In this document: in pieces, positions 1 to 8,339 of the stretch
Layout of the letters: each line of letters starts with the position of its first letter
Position numbering within the stretch: position 1 is the first letter of the stretch
Assembly (NCBI GenBank): GCA_036826375.1
Contig: DAISWL010000007.1
Coordinates: forward strand, 1 to 37,759
Reading direction: 5' to 3'
DNA length: 37,759 nt
Source: DAISWL01 sp036826375
Lineage (GTDB): Bacteria > Patescibacteriota > Saccharimonadia > Saccharimonadales > HK-STAS-PATE-42
Notes under the pieces: generated by a model
Seen by the model: only the letters and a program-made list of their open reading frames with translations
Told to the model about the DNA's origin: nothing
Databases searched by the model: none
Translations under genes and position numbers: made by a program

Positions 1-164
1 TATCTTTATTCACGAACTGAGAGTTAAAAACCTCCACGAAATGTCGTGTTACTCAGGATTTCATACTCTTTAAGATTATTCCTTATATTGAAAATAAAAG
101 TTTGTCCCTAACGTAACAAGCTTGCTATTATAAGCATAAGCTCTATGTTGAGTTTCTATATTTT

Positions 165-2408
165 ATGTTTAAACTATATTTTTTAATAGTAACGTCTCTG
201 TCGATAGTATATTTGCTTTATTTAATATATTTAAAATGGTCTATAACTCATGAAAAGTATCTGGAATCATTCCTCGCCCTTGCTTTTGGCGCTCTGGTAT
301 GGTCCATAGGTATAGAGACTATCCTTATAACGGACTACCGAAGCTTACTTTACAAAGTAGGTTTTATGATGTTCATGATAGGACCGGCCTTGTCATCTTA
401 TTATATTCTTAGGTTTTCAATAGAGTATGTATATACTAAGTCGCTAGGCTACATAACAGTAACCAGCACAATGGCCAAAATGGCTGCCTACTTAATAATG
501 CCCTATGCTGCTTACTATACATTTATAGATCCCATAACTAGTGTATATAAAAAGGGATCTACAAACTATATAAAACTTAACAACCCAGCTGCATATTTTA
601 TATATGCTCTATTCTTTCTTTCCACATTCTTGGCATCCTATATCATTCTTTATGTGAAACTTAGAGAACAAACAGATTATATGAAAAGAAAACAGCTGAG
701 GCTATCTTTTTCGGCCGTGACTATAACTAGTTCCTTAGCGATGGTCACTAACTTAAGTCTACCTATAGCAACAAAAGCACTTCAAACAGTGTGGTTGGGG
801 CCCATATTTACGTTAATTTTTATCTATTTAGTGACTTATGGCGTTATCAGATATCGACTCTTTGATATTAAATCGTCTGCTTTTAGGGCGGTGGGATACA
901 CATTTGCACTATTGAGTATAGGGTTTATCGGCACGCTTGTAGTGCTTAGGACAATTTTGCCTATCGTTGGCCAGGGATCCGATTATGACCCTCAGGTTTA
1001 TGCGGTTACATTTCTTGCGGTTATTTTTGTAAGCTGGGTGACGCCTAAGTTTAGGAAGTTTTTCGATAGAATAACTTATAAAATATTTTATCGTAATAGC
1101 TACGATCCTTTATTGTTTGCCGGACAAATTTCAGCAGTGGTGACATCTAACCCAAAAACCACAGATTTACAAAAAGGCTTACTAAAGCTATACCATAAAG
1201 CTTTCAGCTCACAATATATACAGATTATTGTTAACCACGCTGAAGATGAGGCTTTTAACCAAAAACAACTTGAGATAGGTCAAATGCTTGGGGTGGGAGC
1301 TCCATCTGAAGTTCTGAAATTCTACGAAAGGTTGTTTATTGGTCATGAGCACAAAAATAAATTTGTATTGCGTTCAAAAATAGATTTCGAAGAGGGCAGT
1401 GAGGAAGCTAAATTGTTAGATCAACATTCCATAGGGATGATTGCTAAGCTTAAGCTTAATCGTAGAATAGTGGGTTATTTAGTGTTTGGCGATAAAACAT
1501 CCGGCACGTTATATACCCTAGAAGATATAGCCTTAATAACGGGCCATTATAGCGAAGTTGCAATAGCCTTGCAGAATTCGACCAGGTATAACAGAATTGC
1601 AGCCTTCAACCTAGAGCTACAAGAAAAAATAGAGATTGCTACTTTTAAGCTTAAAAAATCTAACGCACGTCTTCGTAAATTAGATAAAGCCAAAGATGAT
1701 TTCTTGAGCATAGCATCTCACCAGCTAAGAACTCCACTAACGGTTGTTAGAGGAAATATAGATTTAGTAGCCAATGGCGATCTGGGCCCTATAACAGAAG
1801 ATGCCAAAGGGGTTTTGATCCAAAGCGAAAGAAGCGCCGGCCGACTTTCAGATTTAATCAACGATTTCCTCTCAACTTCTCGCCTTAAAACCGGTAAATT
1901 TATATTGACTCCGGCTCCAGTTAATCTTAAGTTTACGGTTGAACAACAAATAGAGCAGCTGATAGATTTTGCAGCTCAGCGTGGGATAGAACTTACTTTG
2001 CACAAAGTAGATGACAATTTGCCAGTTATTAATGCTGATGAGGAAAAACTCAGACAGGTTATGCTCAATACTATAGATAATGCAATTTATTATTCATCTA
2101 GGCATAGCGGTAAAGTTGATGTGGCGCTCTATAACGACGGGAAAAACATAGTTTATAAGGTTAAAGATAACGGCATCGGTGTTCCTGCTAATGAAAAATC
2201 TAAGATGTTCACCAGAATGTACAGAGCTGATAATGCCAAAAATGCTCGGCCTGATGGAAATGGCCTTGGTTTATTCTTGATGAAAAAGATTATAGATGCG
2301 CATCATGGAGAGATCATCTTTGAAAGCGAGGAAGGCAAAGGTTCAACATTCGGGTTTAAGCTGGCGCTAAATCCTAAGGTAGAGTTGACCAAGCAAGCCA
2401 TAACTTAA
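165..2408 (+). CDS. Membrane sensor histidine kinase
   Basis: This 747-residue protein is predicted to autophosphorylate on histidine and signal to a response regulator. About nine hydrophobic segments fill residues 1-300, resembling the 7TM-type N-terminal region of some kinases. A GAF-like region (roughly 310-480) and a short coiled coil follow. The HisKA dimerisation helix carries the phospho-acceptor His519 in SHQLRTPL. The ATPase domain shows an N box (NTIDNAIYYS), a G1 box (DNGIGVP) and a G2 box (GNGLGLF). The start is the first ATG before the first membrane helix. A TATAAG at about 128-133 could be its -10 box. No response regulator is encoded beside it in this window, so its partner and its stimulus are unknown. 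Confidence 0.93.
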   Translation: MFKLYFLIVTSLSIVYLLYLIYLKWSITHEKYLESFLALAFGALVWSIGIETILITDYRSLLYKVGFMMFMIGPALSSYYILRFSIEYVYTKSLGYITVTSTMAKMAAYLIMPYAAYYTFIDPITSVYKKGSTNYIKLNNPAAYFIYALFFLSTFLASYIILYVKLREQTDYMKRKQLRLSFSAVTITSSLAMVTNLSLPIATKALQTVWLGPIFTLIFIYLVTYGVIRYRLFDIKSSAFRAVGYTFALLSIGFIGTLVVLRTILPIVGQGSDYDPQVYAVTFLAVIFVSWVTPKFRKFFDRITYKIFYRNSYDPLLFAGQISAVVTSNPKTTDLQKGLLKLYHKAFSSQYIQIIVNHAEDEAFNQKQLEIGQMLGVGAPSEVLKFYERLFIGHEHKNKFVLRSKIDFEEGSEEAKLLDQHSIGMIAKLKLNRRIVGYLVFGDKTSGTLYTLEDIALITGHYSEVAIALQNSTRYNRIAAFNLELQEKIEIATFKLKKSNARLRKLDKAKDDFLSIASHQLRTPLTVVRGNIDLVANGDLGPITEDAKGVLIQSERSAGRLSDLINDFLSTSRLKTGKFILTPAPVNLKFTVEQQIEQLIDFAAQRGIELTLHKVDDNLPVINADEEKLRQVMLNTIDNAIYYSSRHSGKVDVALYNDGKNIVYKVKDNGIGVPANEKSKMFTRMYRADNAKNARPDGNGLGLFLMKKIIDAHHGEIIFESEEGKGSTFGFKLALNPKVELTKQAIT

Positions 2409-2505
2409 GCTTAAGCGGTTTTCTAATAAGATACCACGAGTCATATTTACGGTGTGGTTTTTAGTTTATAAAACAGTGTTTGTATTCGAATCAAACCCTC
2501 AATAA

Positions 2506-2534
2506 TTACAATTTTTGCCCAAGTCGAGTATAAT
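2506..2534 (+). promoter_or_regulatory. Sigma70-like promoter of tRNA-Arg
   Basis: TTACAA (2506-2511), a 17-bp spacer and a perfect TATAAT (2529-2534) lie 28 bp before the mature 5' end of tRNA-Arg. Confidence 0.65.
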
Positions 2535-2562
2535 TAAACTTAGTAGTGTTTCTTTTTTTCAA

Positions 2563-2639
2563 GCACCAGTAGCTCAGTGGATTAGAGCATCTGTCTTCGG
2601 AACAGAGGGTCGGGGGTTCGAATCCCTCCTGGTGTACCA
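2563..2639 (+). tRNA. tRNA-Arg (anticodon TCG)
   Basis: A full cloverleaf folds by hand. The acceptor stem pairs GCACCAG with CTGGTGT (first pair G-U), the D stem is GCTC/GAGC, and the anticodon stem TCTGT/ACAGA encloses the loop CTTCGGA, giving anticodon TCG. The T arm is GGGGG-TTCGAAT-CCCTC. The discriminator is A and CCA is encoded (2637-2639). It should decode CGA. Confidence 0.96.
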
Positions 2640-2675
2640 GAGTTCTTAGAATTAATGATAAGGGGAATTATATAG

Positions 2676-3341
2676 ATGGCAGAATCTAAAATTAAAAATA
2701 AGAGCATCAATTCAGAGGTTAAGCTTAAGAACCAGAAGATCGTTAAACAATCAAAACTGGTTAAATGGTTCCCGTGGATCTTAATAATCTGCGGAATTAT
2801 CGGAGTGCTGGCGGCCTCTATTTTAACTATTGAAAAAATTCATATCGCAGGCAACCCAGATTACAAAACTAGTTGTTCCATTAACCCGGTATTCTCTTGC
2901 AATAACGTTATAGGCTCGCCCGAGGCAACTGCATTTGGATTCCCAAACCCATTTATAGGAATTGCGGGATTCGCTCTTGTAATAGGGGTGGGCGCTATGT
3001 TGCTGGCCGGTGGTGAGGTAAAAAATAAAACTTATTGGAGGCTTTTTCAGATTGGACCAACTTTCGGTTTTCTATTCTGTATTTGGCTGATGAGCCAAAG
3101 TTTATATGAAATAGGGGCTTTATGCTTGTACTGCATGGTTACGTGGGTGGTTACATCTATAATATTTTTCACGGCAACCGCCTATAACCACAGAATCAAT
3201 AACATATTTCCGGTTAAGTTTAAAAGGTTCTTCAATTTTGTTTCGCGCCACACTCTAGATTTAATAGGCGTTTACATTCTTATTTCCGCTGGCCTAATTT
3301 TAAATCGCTTTTGGTACTTCTTTAGCCAACTGTTATTCTAG
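2676..3341 (+). CDS. VKOR-family disulfide-forming membrane protein
   Basis: A 221-residue vitamin K epoxide reductase homologue, predicted to reoxidise a thioredoxin-like partner outside the membrane and pass electrons to quinone. It has the family pattern of a four-to-five-helix bundle, a loop cysteine pair (Cys67 and Cys75) and the active-site CLYC motif (Cys150, Cys153) at the outer end of a helix. The N-terminal 30 residues are Lys/Asn-rich and probably cytoplasmic. An AAGGGG ribosome-binding site lies 10 nt before the ATG. No DsbA-like partner is encoded nearby. Cys-paired repeats in the giant surface protein at 29457-35198 would be plausible clients, but that link is inference. Confidence 0.9.
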   Translation: MAESKIKNKSINSEVKLKNQKIVKQSKLVKWFPWILIICGIIGVLAASILTIEKIHIAGNPDYKTSCSINPVFSCNNVIGSPEATAFGFPNPFIGIAGFALVIGVGAMLLAGGEVKNKTYWRLFQIGPTFGFLFCIWLMSQSLYEIGALCLYCMVTWVVTSIIFFTATAYNHRINNIFPVKFKRFFNFVSRHTLDLIGVYILISAGLILNRFWYFFSQLLF

Positions 3342-3374
3342 GCTTAATTTTAAATTATTGTGATTAATTCAACA

Positions 3375-3401
3375 TTAGCACTCTTGAATACTGAGTGCTA
3401 A
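3375..3401 (+). promoter_or_regulatory. CIRCE operator (HrcA site)
   Basis: A perfect CIRCE inverted repeat, TTAGCACTC-N9-GAGTGCTAA, lies 21 bp before the dnaJ start. The loop holds a possible -35 (TTGAAT, 3384-3389), followed 18 bp later by TATCAT (3408-3413), so bound HrcA would cover the promoter. The hrcA gene is not in this window. Confidence 0.93.
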
Positions 3402-3422
3402 ATCTGCTATCATTTATTAGTT

Positions 3423-4514
3423 ATGGAAAAGCGTGATTATTATGATATCTTAGGCATTAGTAAGGATGCCTCCCCCGATGAAATTAAAAAAGCTTATCGC
3501 AAGCTAGCCGTTAAGCACCATCCCGATAAAGAAGGTGGAGATGAGGCTAAGTTTAAGGAGGCTGCCGAGGCTTATGAAGTTTTAAAAGATGAAACTAAGC
3601 GTCAGCGTTACAATCAATTTGGCCATGCTGGCGTCGGCAATGATCCTGGCGGAGGAGCTCCAGGCGGTTTCGATTTTGGTGGAGGTGACGGTGGCTTTAG
3701 CTTCGATTTTGGCGGGTTCGATATGGGGGACATATTTGGTAACTTCTTTGGAGGGAATCAAACCAGAAGCTCCCGTAGAGGTAGGGATCTTGAAACTCAG
3801 CTAAACTTAAGTTTCGAGGAGGCTATTTTCGGTGCAGAGCGCAGTATTAGCATCCCCAAAAAGATAACCTGTCATCACTGTCAGGGAACTATGCGTGATC
3901 CGGGAACAGAAATGAAGGCTTGTGATACTTGCAAGGGTCATGGTCAGGTTAATCAAGCTATCAATACTCCATTTGGCGTAATCCAAAATGTCCAAACTTG
4001 CCCCACCTGCAGAGGTAGCGGTAAGATTCCAGAATCACCATGCTCAGTATGTGGTGGCAAAGGTGTTATGGATGGCGAAGAAGAGATTAATATTAAAATA
4101 CCTGCAGGTGTTGACGACGGTATGACTATACGCCTACAAGGTAAGGGTGAAGCGGCGGCGGAATCCGCGAGTGGAGACCTGTACGTTGTGCTAAATGTTA
4201 GCCCTCATAAAAAGTTTACCCGAGAAGGCGATTTAATACTTTCTAGCGAGCACATTGATATGCCTAGTGCCGCCCTTGGAACAGAAATTGAAGTAGAAAC
4301 CGTAGATGGTAAGCTTAAGGTTAAGATCCCAGCCGGAATTCAGAGCGGAACGGATATTAAGCTTAGCGGCCACGGAGTTCCACACGTGCGTGGGGGATCT
4401 AGAGGTGCTCACATCGTCAGAATTTTAGTTGATACTCCGGTTAAGCTTAGTAAAAAGCAAAAAGAGCTTTTAGAAGAATTCAAAAAGAATAAAAAGAAGG
4501 GGCTGTGGGGGTAA
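3423..4514 (+). CDS. dnaJ: Chaperone DnaJ (Hsp40)
   Basis: This is the Hsp70 co-chaperone that stimulates DnaK ATPase. The N-terminal J domain has the HPD motif at residues 33-35. A Gly/Phe-rich stretch (about 72-120) is followed by a zinc-finger region (about 149-213) with four CxxC motifs, then the C-terminal substrate-binding domains. At 363 residues it is of normal length. The first zinc motif is slightly degenerate (CHHCQGTM, where the second glycine would be expected). A CIRCE element sits directly upstream. The putative -10 ends 9 nt before the ATG and there is no Shine-Dalgarno, so the mRNA may be leaderless. grpE and dnaK are not adjacent. Confidence 0.97.
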   Translation: MEKRDYYDILGISKDASPDEIKKAYRKLAVKHHPDKEGGDEAKFKEAAEAYEVLKDETKRQRYNQFGHAGVGNDPGGGAPGGFDFGGGDGGFSFDFGGFDMGDIFGNFFGGNQTRSSRRGRDLETQLNLSFEEAIFGAERSISIPKKITCHHCQGTMRDPGTEMKACDTCKGHGQVNQAINTPFGVIQNVQTCPTCRGSGKIPESPCSVCGGKGVMDGEEEINIKIPAGVDDGMTIRLQGKGEAAAESASGDLYVVLNVSPHKKFTREGDLILSSEHIDMPSAALGTEIEVETVDGKLKVKIPAGIQSGTDIKLSGHGVPHVRGGSRGAHIVRILVDTPVKLSKKQKELLEEFKKNKKKGLWG

Positions 4515-4518
4515 ATAG

Positions 4519-4547
4519 TTTACAAAAAATAAATTATCTGTTATAAT
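4519..4547 (+). promoter_or_regulatory. Promoter of the MATCAP-RimB-RimK operon
   Basis: TTTACA (4519-4524), a 17-bp spacer and a perfect TATAAT (4542-4547). The start codon at 4558 lies 10 nt beyond the -10, so transcription should begin within a few bases of it. Confidence 0.7.
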
Positions 4548-4557
4548 TTAATGTATA

Positions 4558-6015
4558 ATGTCAGATATAAAAACAAATATTGGACCTAACCCAGAAGTAA
4601 ACAGATATGGTGCCGATAGGCTAGGCGAAAGATTAACAGGATTTCAGAGCTACGATCATCTTAACCCGGCAGGAGGACTAGAAGCGGCTATAAAATTGAG
4701 AGAAACAGGCTCGCTTGATTTAACATGCCCAGGGCTTGATGATGTTTCCGAGCTTGAGGCATTAGCTCGATTTGGCCAGGGTGAATCTATGAAGGGCAGC
4801 GTATCTACGGCTTTTAGAACTGCGGAGGTATACTATACATTATCAGCCGCTCGTTTAAACTCTACTCTCAACCCAGACCAAAGAAGTGTAGATAGGTTCA
4901 TGGAAGTTGGGGCAGAGCTTTACGGTAAGCCCAACACTGATGTTATAGGGTGGTGTAGGTCTTGGGCGTACGGAGGCCTAGAGATGATACAAGGCGCATC
5001 ACAAGAAATCTCTGATCTTATTAGTAAGATATCAGATGGATATACTATCACACGTGATGGGTCAGAAGTTATAGTTCCTTCAATTGGAGAGGTATTTGGG
5101 CCTAATAGTGCAGATTATGATAATGGATTTAAGATAAGTGATGAGGCAAAAGAAAAGTTATTAAGCTTTTTTGAAAATAGAATAGGCCCAGCATATAGGT
5201 CAATGGAGGATGCCGTAAATTCTGGTAAACTAAAGTTTCCACTAGAGGCTCAAGGCATAAAAGAGGCATTCGAAATGGGGATAGATGGCCTGGGTATGGC
5301 CGAGGCTATAGGGGCAGAACTAGAGGAAGGCTCTACTGTGTTAAGCTGGTCATCAGTAGATGCTAAAGTTAAGATAGGTTCGGATCGGGTTTCAATTAAA
5401 AATATTGATGAATTGAAGGCGGTTTTTGCACACGAAGTAGGGGTTCACGGTATTCGATATGTGAAAGGCTTGGAGTTAGAAGATCCAAATCTTGTCTCAG
5501 GAACTTTTTATGAACCAGTTGAGGGATACGATGGCCCCGCTAGTTATTTAGATTTCGAAGAGGGTTTGGCATCTCTAGTTCAGAAGCTAATTTCTAATAA
5601 GCCGCTCATGTCTATACAGAATGCTGGATATCATTTAATAGCTCATATGGCTGAGCAGGGTTACGAACCCGCAGTTATACAAGCTTTTTGTACCAATCTA
5701 AGGGTTTTAGGCTCGGCTGCCACTGTTTTGAAAAGAAGGGGTGAGGTAAATAAAGAAAGAATAGATAGGCTATATGGAACACAGGGTCTTGCCTCGGCTA
5801 AGCAAGTTATAAGAATGTTTAGAGGTACCCCAACTGATGAACCTCTAAGAACGACATCTGGAGCCGTGATATATTATCCTAAAGATTTAGCGTATGCGAA
5901 TGGTATAATAGGGGTTATAAGATACCTAGAGGGCGGACCCAAGATGGATAAGCTACTAGATTGTGGCAAAATTGATCCTAGAAATCCTATCTATGAAAGC
6001 GTCGGCCAATTGTAA
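4558..6015 (+). CDS. MATCAP/DUF1704-type metallocarboxypeptidase
   Basis: A 485-residue protein of the DUF1704 (QEGLA motif, now MATCAP) family. The metal-binding HExxxH motif is HEVGVH at 292-297. The family's downstream EEGLA motif, which supplies the glutamate ligand, is at 334-338. Eukaryotic members remove C-terminal residues from tubulin; bacterial substrates are, as far as I know, unassigned. There is no signal peptide, so it should act in the cytoplasm. It is the first gene of an operon whose next two genes encode a RimB-like and a RimK protein, with which it overlaps or nearly overlaps. This suggests that it trims a peptide tail built by the ligase. The gene contains no full copy of the window's iterated TAAGCTTA motif, unlike its neighbours. 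Confidence 0.82.
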   Translation: MSDIKTNIGPNPEVNRYGADRLGERLTGFQSYDHLNPAGGLEAAIKLRETGSLDLTCPGLDDVSELEALARFGQGESMKGSVSTAFRTAEVYYTLSAARLNSTLNPDQRSVDRFMEVGAELYGKPNTDVIGWCRSWAYGGLEMIQGASQEISDLISKISDGYTITRDGSEVIVPSIGEVFGPNSADYDNGFKISDEAKEKLLSFFENRIGPAYRSMEDAVNSGKLKFPLEAQGIKEAFEMGIDGLGMAEAIGAELEEGSTVLSWSSVDAKVKIGSDRVSIKNIDELKAVFAHEVGVHGIRYVKGLELEDPNLVSGTFYEPVEGYDGPASYLDFEEGLASLVQKLISNKPLMSIQNAGYHLIAHMAEQGYEPAVIQAFCTNLRVLGSAATVLKRRGEVNKERIDRLYGTQGLASAKQVIRMFRGTPTDEPLRTTSGAVIYYPKDLAYANGIIGVIRYLEGGPKMDKLLDCGKIDPRNPIYESVGQL

Positions 6016-6506
6016 TGAGTAGATATCAAATCATTATCGGTAGGTTCGAGCATGTCAACATCGCCGATGTGTTGCAGACGGTACCGGCAAAAATAGATAC
6101 AGGGGCATATCGTTCATCTGTCCACGTTGATTCCGTGGAAGAAGTTAAGCTTAAGAATGGTGAGACTAAACTTAAATTCAGATTATTGGGCCATGCATCA
6201 TCTCCAAAAACCAGGGTTCTTAGTTCAAAAAAATTCAGGAAAAGAATAGTGGTTAGCTCATCCGGCCATAAGCAAATTAGGTACGAGGTTAACCTTAAGC
6301 TTAAGCTAGCAGGTAAAATATTTGTGACACCTTTTACTCTATCGGATAGATCTAAAACCATCTTCCCGGTTTTAGTAGGGAGAAAAGCTTTAAACGGTAG
6401 ATTTCTAGTTGATTCTTCCAAATCTTCCATATCTAGATTAGAATTAAAACAGAGGATATCTGAAAGAGAAATAGAAGAGGAAGATTTAGAAGGAATTAAC
6501 ATATGA
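6015..6506 (+). CDS. RimB-like retropepsin-fold protein (PF05618 family)
   Basis: A 163-residue protein of the family called putative ATP-dependent zinc protease or RimB/LysX-like. The aspartic-protease-type motif AKIDTGAYRSS has D28-T29-G30, and the second-half motif VLVGRKAL is present. In Pseudomonas the homologue RimB works with RimK in tuning S6 glutamylation. Whether the protein is proteolytic is not settled. Its ATG overlaps the stop of the upstream peptidase gene (TAATG), and its TGA overlaps the ATG of rimK (ATGA), so all three genes are probably translationally coupled. The C-terminus is rich in Glu, Arg and Ser. Confidence 0.85.
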   Translation: MSRYQIIIGRFEHVNIADVLQTVPAKIDTGAYRSSVHVDSVEEVKLKNGETKLKFRLLGHASSPKTRVLSSKKFRKRIVVSSSGHKQIRYEVNLKLKLAGKIFVTPFTLSDRSKTIFPVLVGRKALNGRFLVDSSKSSISRLELKQRISEREIEEEDLEGINI

Positions 6507-7408
6507 AAATAGCTATTCTATCAAACGGTCCGAGTAACTACACCACCAAGCGCCTTAAAGAGGCTGCCAAAGCGCGCGGGCATAGCGTTAGAATAGTTAA
6601 GTATAGCCAGTGTTACATTAGGGTGGAAAAAGGTAAACCAACAGTACGTTATAAGGGTAAGGATCTCGACGACGTGGATGCTATTATACCGAGGATAGCT
6701 CAGAGTATAACCAAATATGGTACTTCTATCGTCAGGCAATTTGAGATGCGTGGAATCTACACAATAGCAAGTTCTATTGCGATTGTCCGTTCACGAGATA
6801 AGCTTAGAGCTTACCAGCTTCTGGCTAAAAACGGAGTGGGCATCCCTAGTACCGTGTTTGCTCGCGAAACAGCTGATCTTGATGATGTGATTGAACAAGC
6901 TGGTGGGACACCACTAATTATAAAAGTAGCCAAAGGTACTCATGGCAACGGAGTAGTTCTAGCTGAAACTAAAAAAGCTGCCAAAGCTGTAATGCAAGCT
7001 TTTTATGTTGAAGGAATCAGCTTTTTGGTTCAAGAATTTATCAAGGAAAGTGCTGGCGAAGACATCAGAGTTTTAGTAGTAGGTAATAAGGTGGTTGCCA
7101 GCATTAAACGCCAGAACTTAGATGATGATTTTAGGTCTAACACGCATCAGGGTGGAGTGGGTAGTAAAATTAAGCTTACCGAAGAGGAAAAAAAGATGGC
7201 CATTAAGGCGGCTAAGGTTATGGGCTTATCGGTTTGTGGCGTTGATATGATGCGTAGCGATAGGGGTCCTTTAGTTTTAGAGGTTAATAGTAGCGCTAGC
7301 ATTAAAACTCCAGAGCTAATAACTAAGCGAGATGTAGCTACGAAAATAATAGAGCATATAGAAAGAAACGCTGGACGGCGTAATAAAAAAGATAGAGTTG
7401 GCGCCTAA
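6503..7408 (+). CDS. rimK: RimK-type ATP-grasp glutamate ligase
   Basis: At 301 residues it matches E. coli RimK in length. RimK adds glutamates to the C-terminus of ribosomal protein S6 and can make poly-glutamate. Visible features are the SRDKLRAYQLL segment, the glycine-rich ATP-binding loop KVAKGTHGNG, GEDIRVLVVG, the RimK-like FRSNTHQGG, and the metal-binding VLEVNSSAS. The start overlaps the preceding gene by 4 nt, with AAGGA just upstream. Co-transcription with two peptidase-like genes suggests a reversible tail modification. S6 or another carrier protein fits as substrate, but this window does not show which. Confidence 0.93.
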   Translation: MKIAILSNGPSNYTTKRLKEAAKARGHSVRIVKYSQCYIRVEKGKPTVRYKGKDLDDVDAIIPRIAQSITKYGTSIVRQFEMRGIYTIASSIAIVRSRDKLRAYQLLAKNGVGIPSTVFARETADLDDVIEQAGGTPLIIKVAKGTHGNGVVLAETKKAAKAVMQAFYVEGISFLVQEFIKESAGEDIRVLVVGNKVVASIKRQNLDDDFRSNTHQGGVGSKIKLTEEEKKMAIKAAKVMGLSVCGVDMMRSDRGPLVLEVNSSASIKTPELITKRDVATKIIEHIERNAGRRNKKDRVGA

Positions 7409-7476
7409 AACTTGAATCTCTATTTAGCCAAAAAACTTGCTAAACACTAAGCTTAAGCGTTAAACTTAAAGTTAAT

Positions 7477-7956
7477 ATGCAAACATCTGCCGATTTAAGT
7501 TTAATATCTATTTTCGCTGTTATAGCATCGGTAGTTTATCTATTTAAACTGCATCAGGGGTTCCTGATTTTATCACTATCTAGCGGAATATACTTTATCC
7601 AAAGTTTAGGCTTAAAATCATCTCAGTTGCTGGCTGTTGACGGAGTGAGTTCCGCCTTACAGCAACAATTAATTTCTGCGATATTGATATTATTGCCAAT
7701 AATCATTACCGTACTTAATTTTAGAGGTAAAAGTAAATTAAGTTCAGTAAAGAGCGTCATCGGCAGTGTAATAGTTGCTGCATTTTTCACGATAACCGCT
7801 GGCACTTATTTGCCCTTGCTTAAATCTTTAATTAACGGTCCGTTATTCATTCAGATTAGTAGTTATAGCTTTCAAATCGGTTTAGCATCTTTTATTTGGA
7901 TGTCCTTCGTCTATTTGGCTAAACAATCTTCTCCTGAACCCGTAAAAAAGAAGTAA
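7477..7956 (+). CDS. Membrane protein of unknown function
   Basis: A 159-residue, very hydrophobic protein with about five predicted membrane helices and a short Lys-rich tail (PVKKK). No family was recognised. The start is the first ATG after a run of the iterated TAAGCTTA-type motif, without a clear ribosome-binding site. It lies after the rimK operon and before tRNA-Lys. It could be read through from rimK (68 bp gap), but no functional link is apparent. Confidence 0.7.
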   Translation: MQTSADLSLISIFAVIASVVYLFKLHQGFLILSLSSGIYFIQSLGLKSSQLLAVDGVSSALQQQLISAILILLPIIITVLNFRGKSKLSSVKSVIGSVIVAAFFTITAGTYLPLLKSLINGPLFIQISSYSFQIGLASFIWMSFVYLAKQSSPEPVKKK

Positions 7957-7985
7957 TTGAAAAAAAGCTAAACTTAAGATAGAAT
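7957..7985 (+). promoter_or_regulatory. Promoter of tRNA-Lys
   Basis: TTGAAA (7957-7962), a 17-bp spacer and TAGAAT (7980-7985), 22 bp before the tRNA 5' end. Confidence 0.55.
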
Positions 7986-8007
7986 AAGTTAAGATTTATT
8001 CTACTAT

Positions 8008-8084
8008 GGGCCAGTAGCTCAGCTGGTTAGAGCACCTGCCTTTTAAGCAGGGTGTCATGGGTTCGAGCCCCATCTGGCCCTCCA
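8008..8084 (+). tRNA. tRNA-Lys (anticodon TTT)
   Basis: Clean cloverleaf: acceptor GGGCCAG/CTGGCCC, D stem GCTC/GAGC, anticodon stem CCTGC/GCAGG around CTTTTAA (anticodon TTT), T arm ATGGG/CCCAT, discriminator T, encoded CCA at 8082-8084. Its 3' half is repeated exactly 317 bp downstream. Confidence 0.96.
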
Positions 8085-8099
8085 CGATGCCGAAAAATG
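8050..8099 (+). repeat. 50-bp direct repeat, copy 1 (tRNA-Lys 3' end)
   Basis: Runs from the anticodon-stem end of tRNA-Lys through CCA and 15 bp beyond (to ATGCCGAAAAATG). It is identical base for base to 8367-8416. The two copies bracket the GIY-YIG gene in the way attachment-site duplications bracket an integrated element. Confidence 0.93.
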
Positions 8100-8339
8100 T
8101 TTTATTTTTACATACTTAAGCTTAGTAATAACAATTATTATTATGGCTCAACATCAGATTTGAAAGATAGGCTTAGCCGCCATCAAAGAGGAAGGAGTAA
8201 ATATACGCAGAAATACTTGCCACTAGAATTAATTTACTATGAAGCCTACAATACCAGATCTCAGGCAATGAATAGAGAAAAACAAGTTAAATCTAGTTCT
8301 TCAATTAGAAAATCTATAATCAATCGCTTGGCCAGTTAG
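8097..8339 (+). CDS. Small GIY-YIG nuclease-family protein
   Basis: An 80-residue single-domain GIY-YIG protein of the UPF0213/YhbQ-like size class. The GIY-YIG core reads FYFYILKLSNNNYYYGSTSD, followed by the conserved RLSRHQ helix and the LIYYEAY strand. The chosen start is the ATG at 8097. A GTG further upstream would run through the tRNA-Lys 3' end and is unlikely. The first bases (ATG of GCCGAAAAATG) lie inside the direct repeat, and the stop codon lies inside a tRNA-like remnant, so the gene fills almost the whole interval between repeats. It carries a TAAGCTTA motif, suggesting it is not a very recent arrival. Members of this family may be DNA-repair or mobile nucleases; its role is unknown. 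Confidence 0.85.
   Translation: MFYFYILKLSNNNYYYGSTSDLKDRLSRHQRGRSKYTQKYLPLELIYYEAYNTRSQAMNREKQVKSSSSIRKSIINRLAS

Noticed and set aside
2437..2466. Possible terminator after the histidine kinase gene (ACCAC...GTGGTTTTT)
   Set aside because: The stem is only 5 bp with a 16-base loop, too weak to call.
6026..6502. 158-codon minus-strand frame opposite the RimB-like gene
   Set aside because: It is an antisense shadow of a clearly conserved gene with operon overlaps on both sides.
8052..8096. Upstream GTG start for the GIY-YIG protein, and ATG 8374 for the DUF4386 protein
   Set aside because: Both would translate the 3' half of a tRNA or its copy; the internal ATGs at 8097 and 8404 are preferred.
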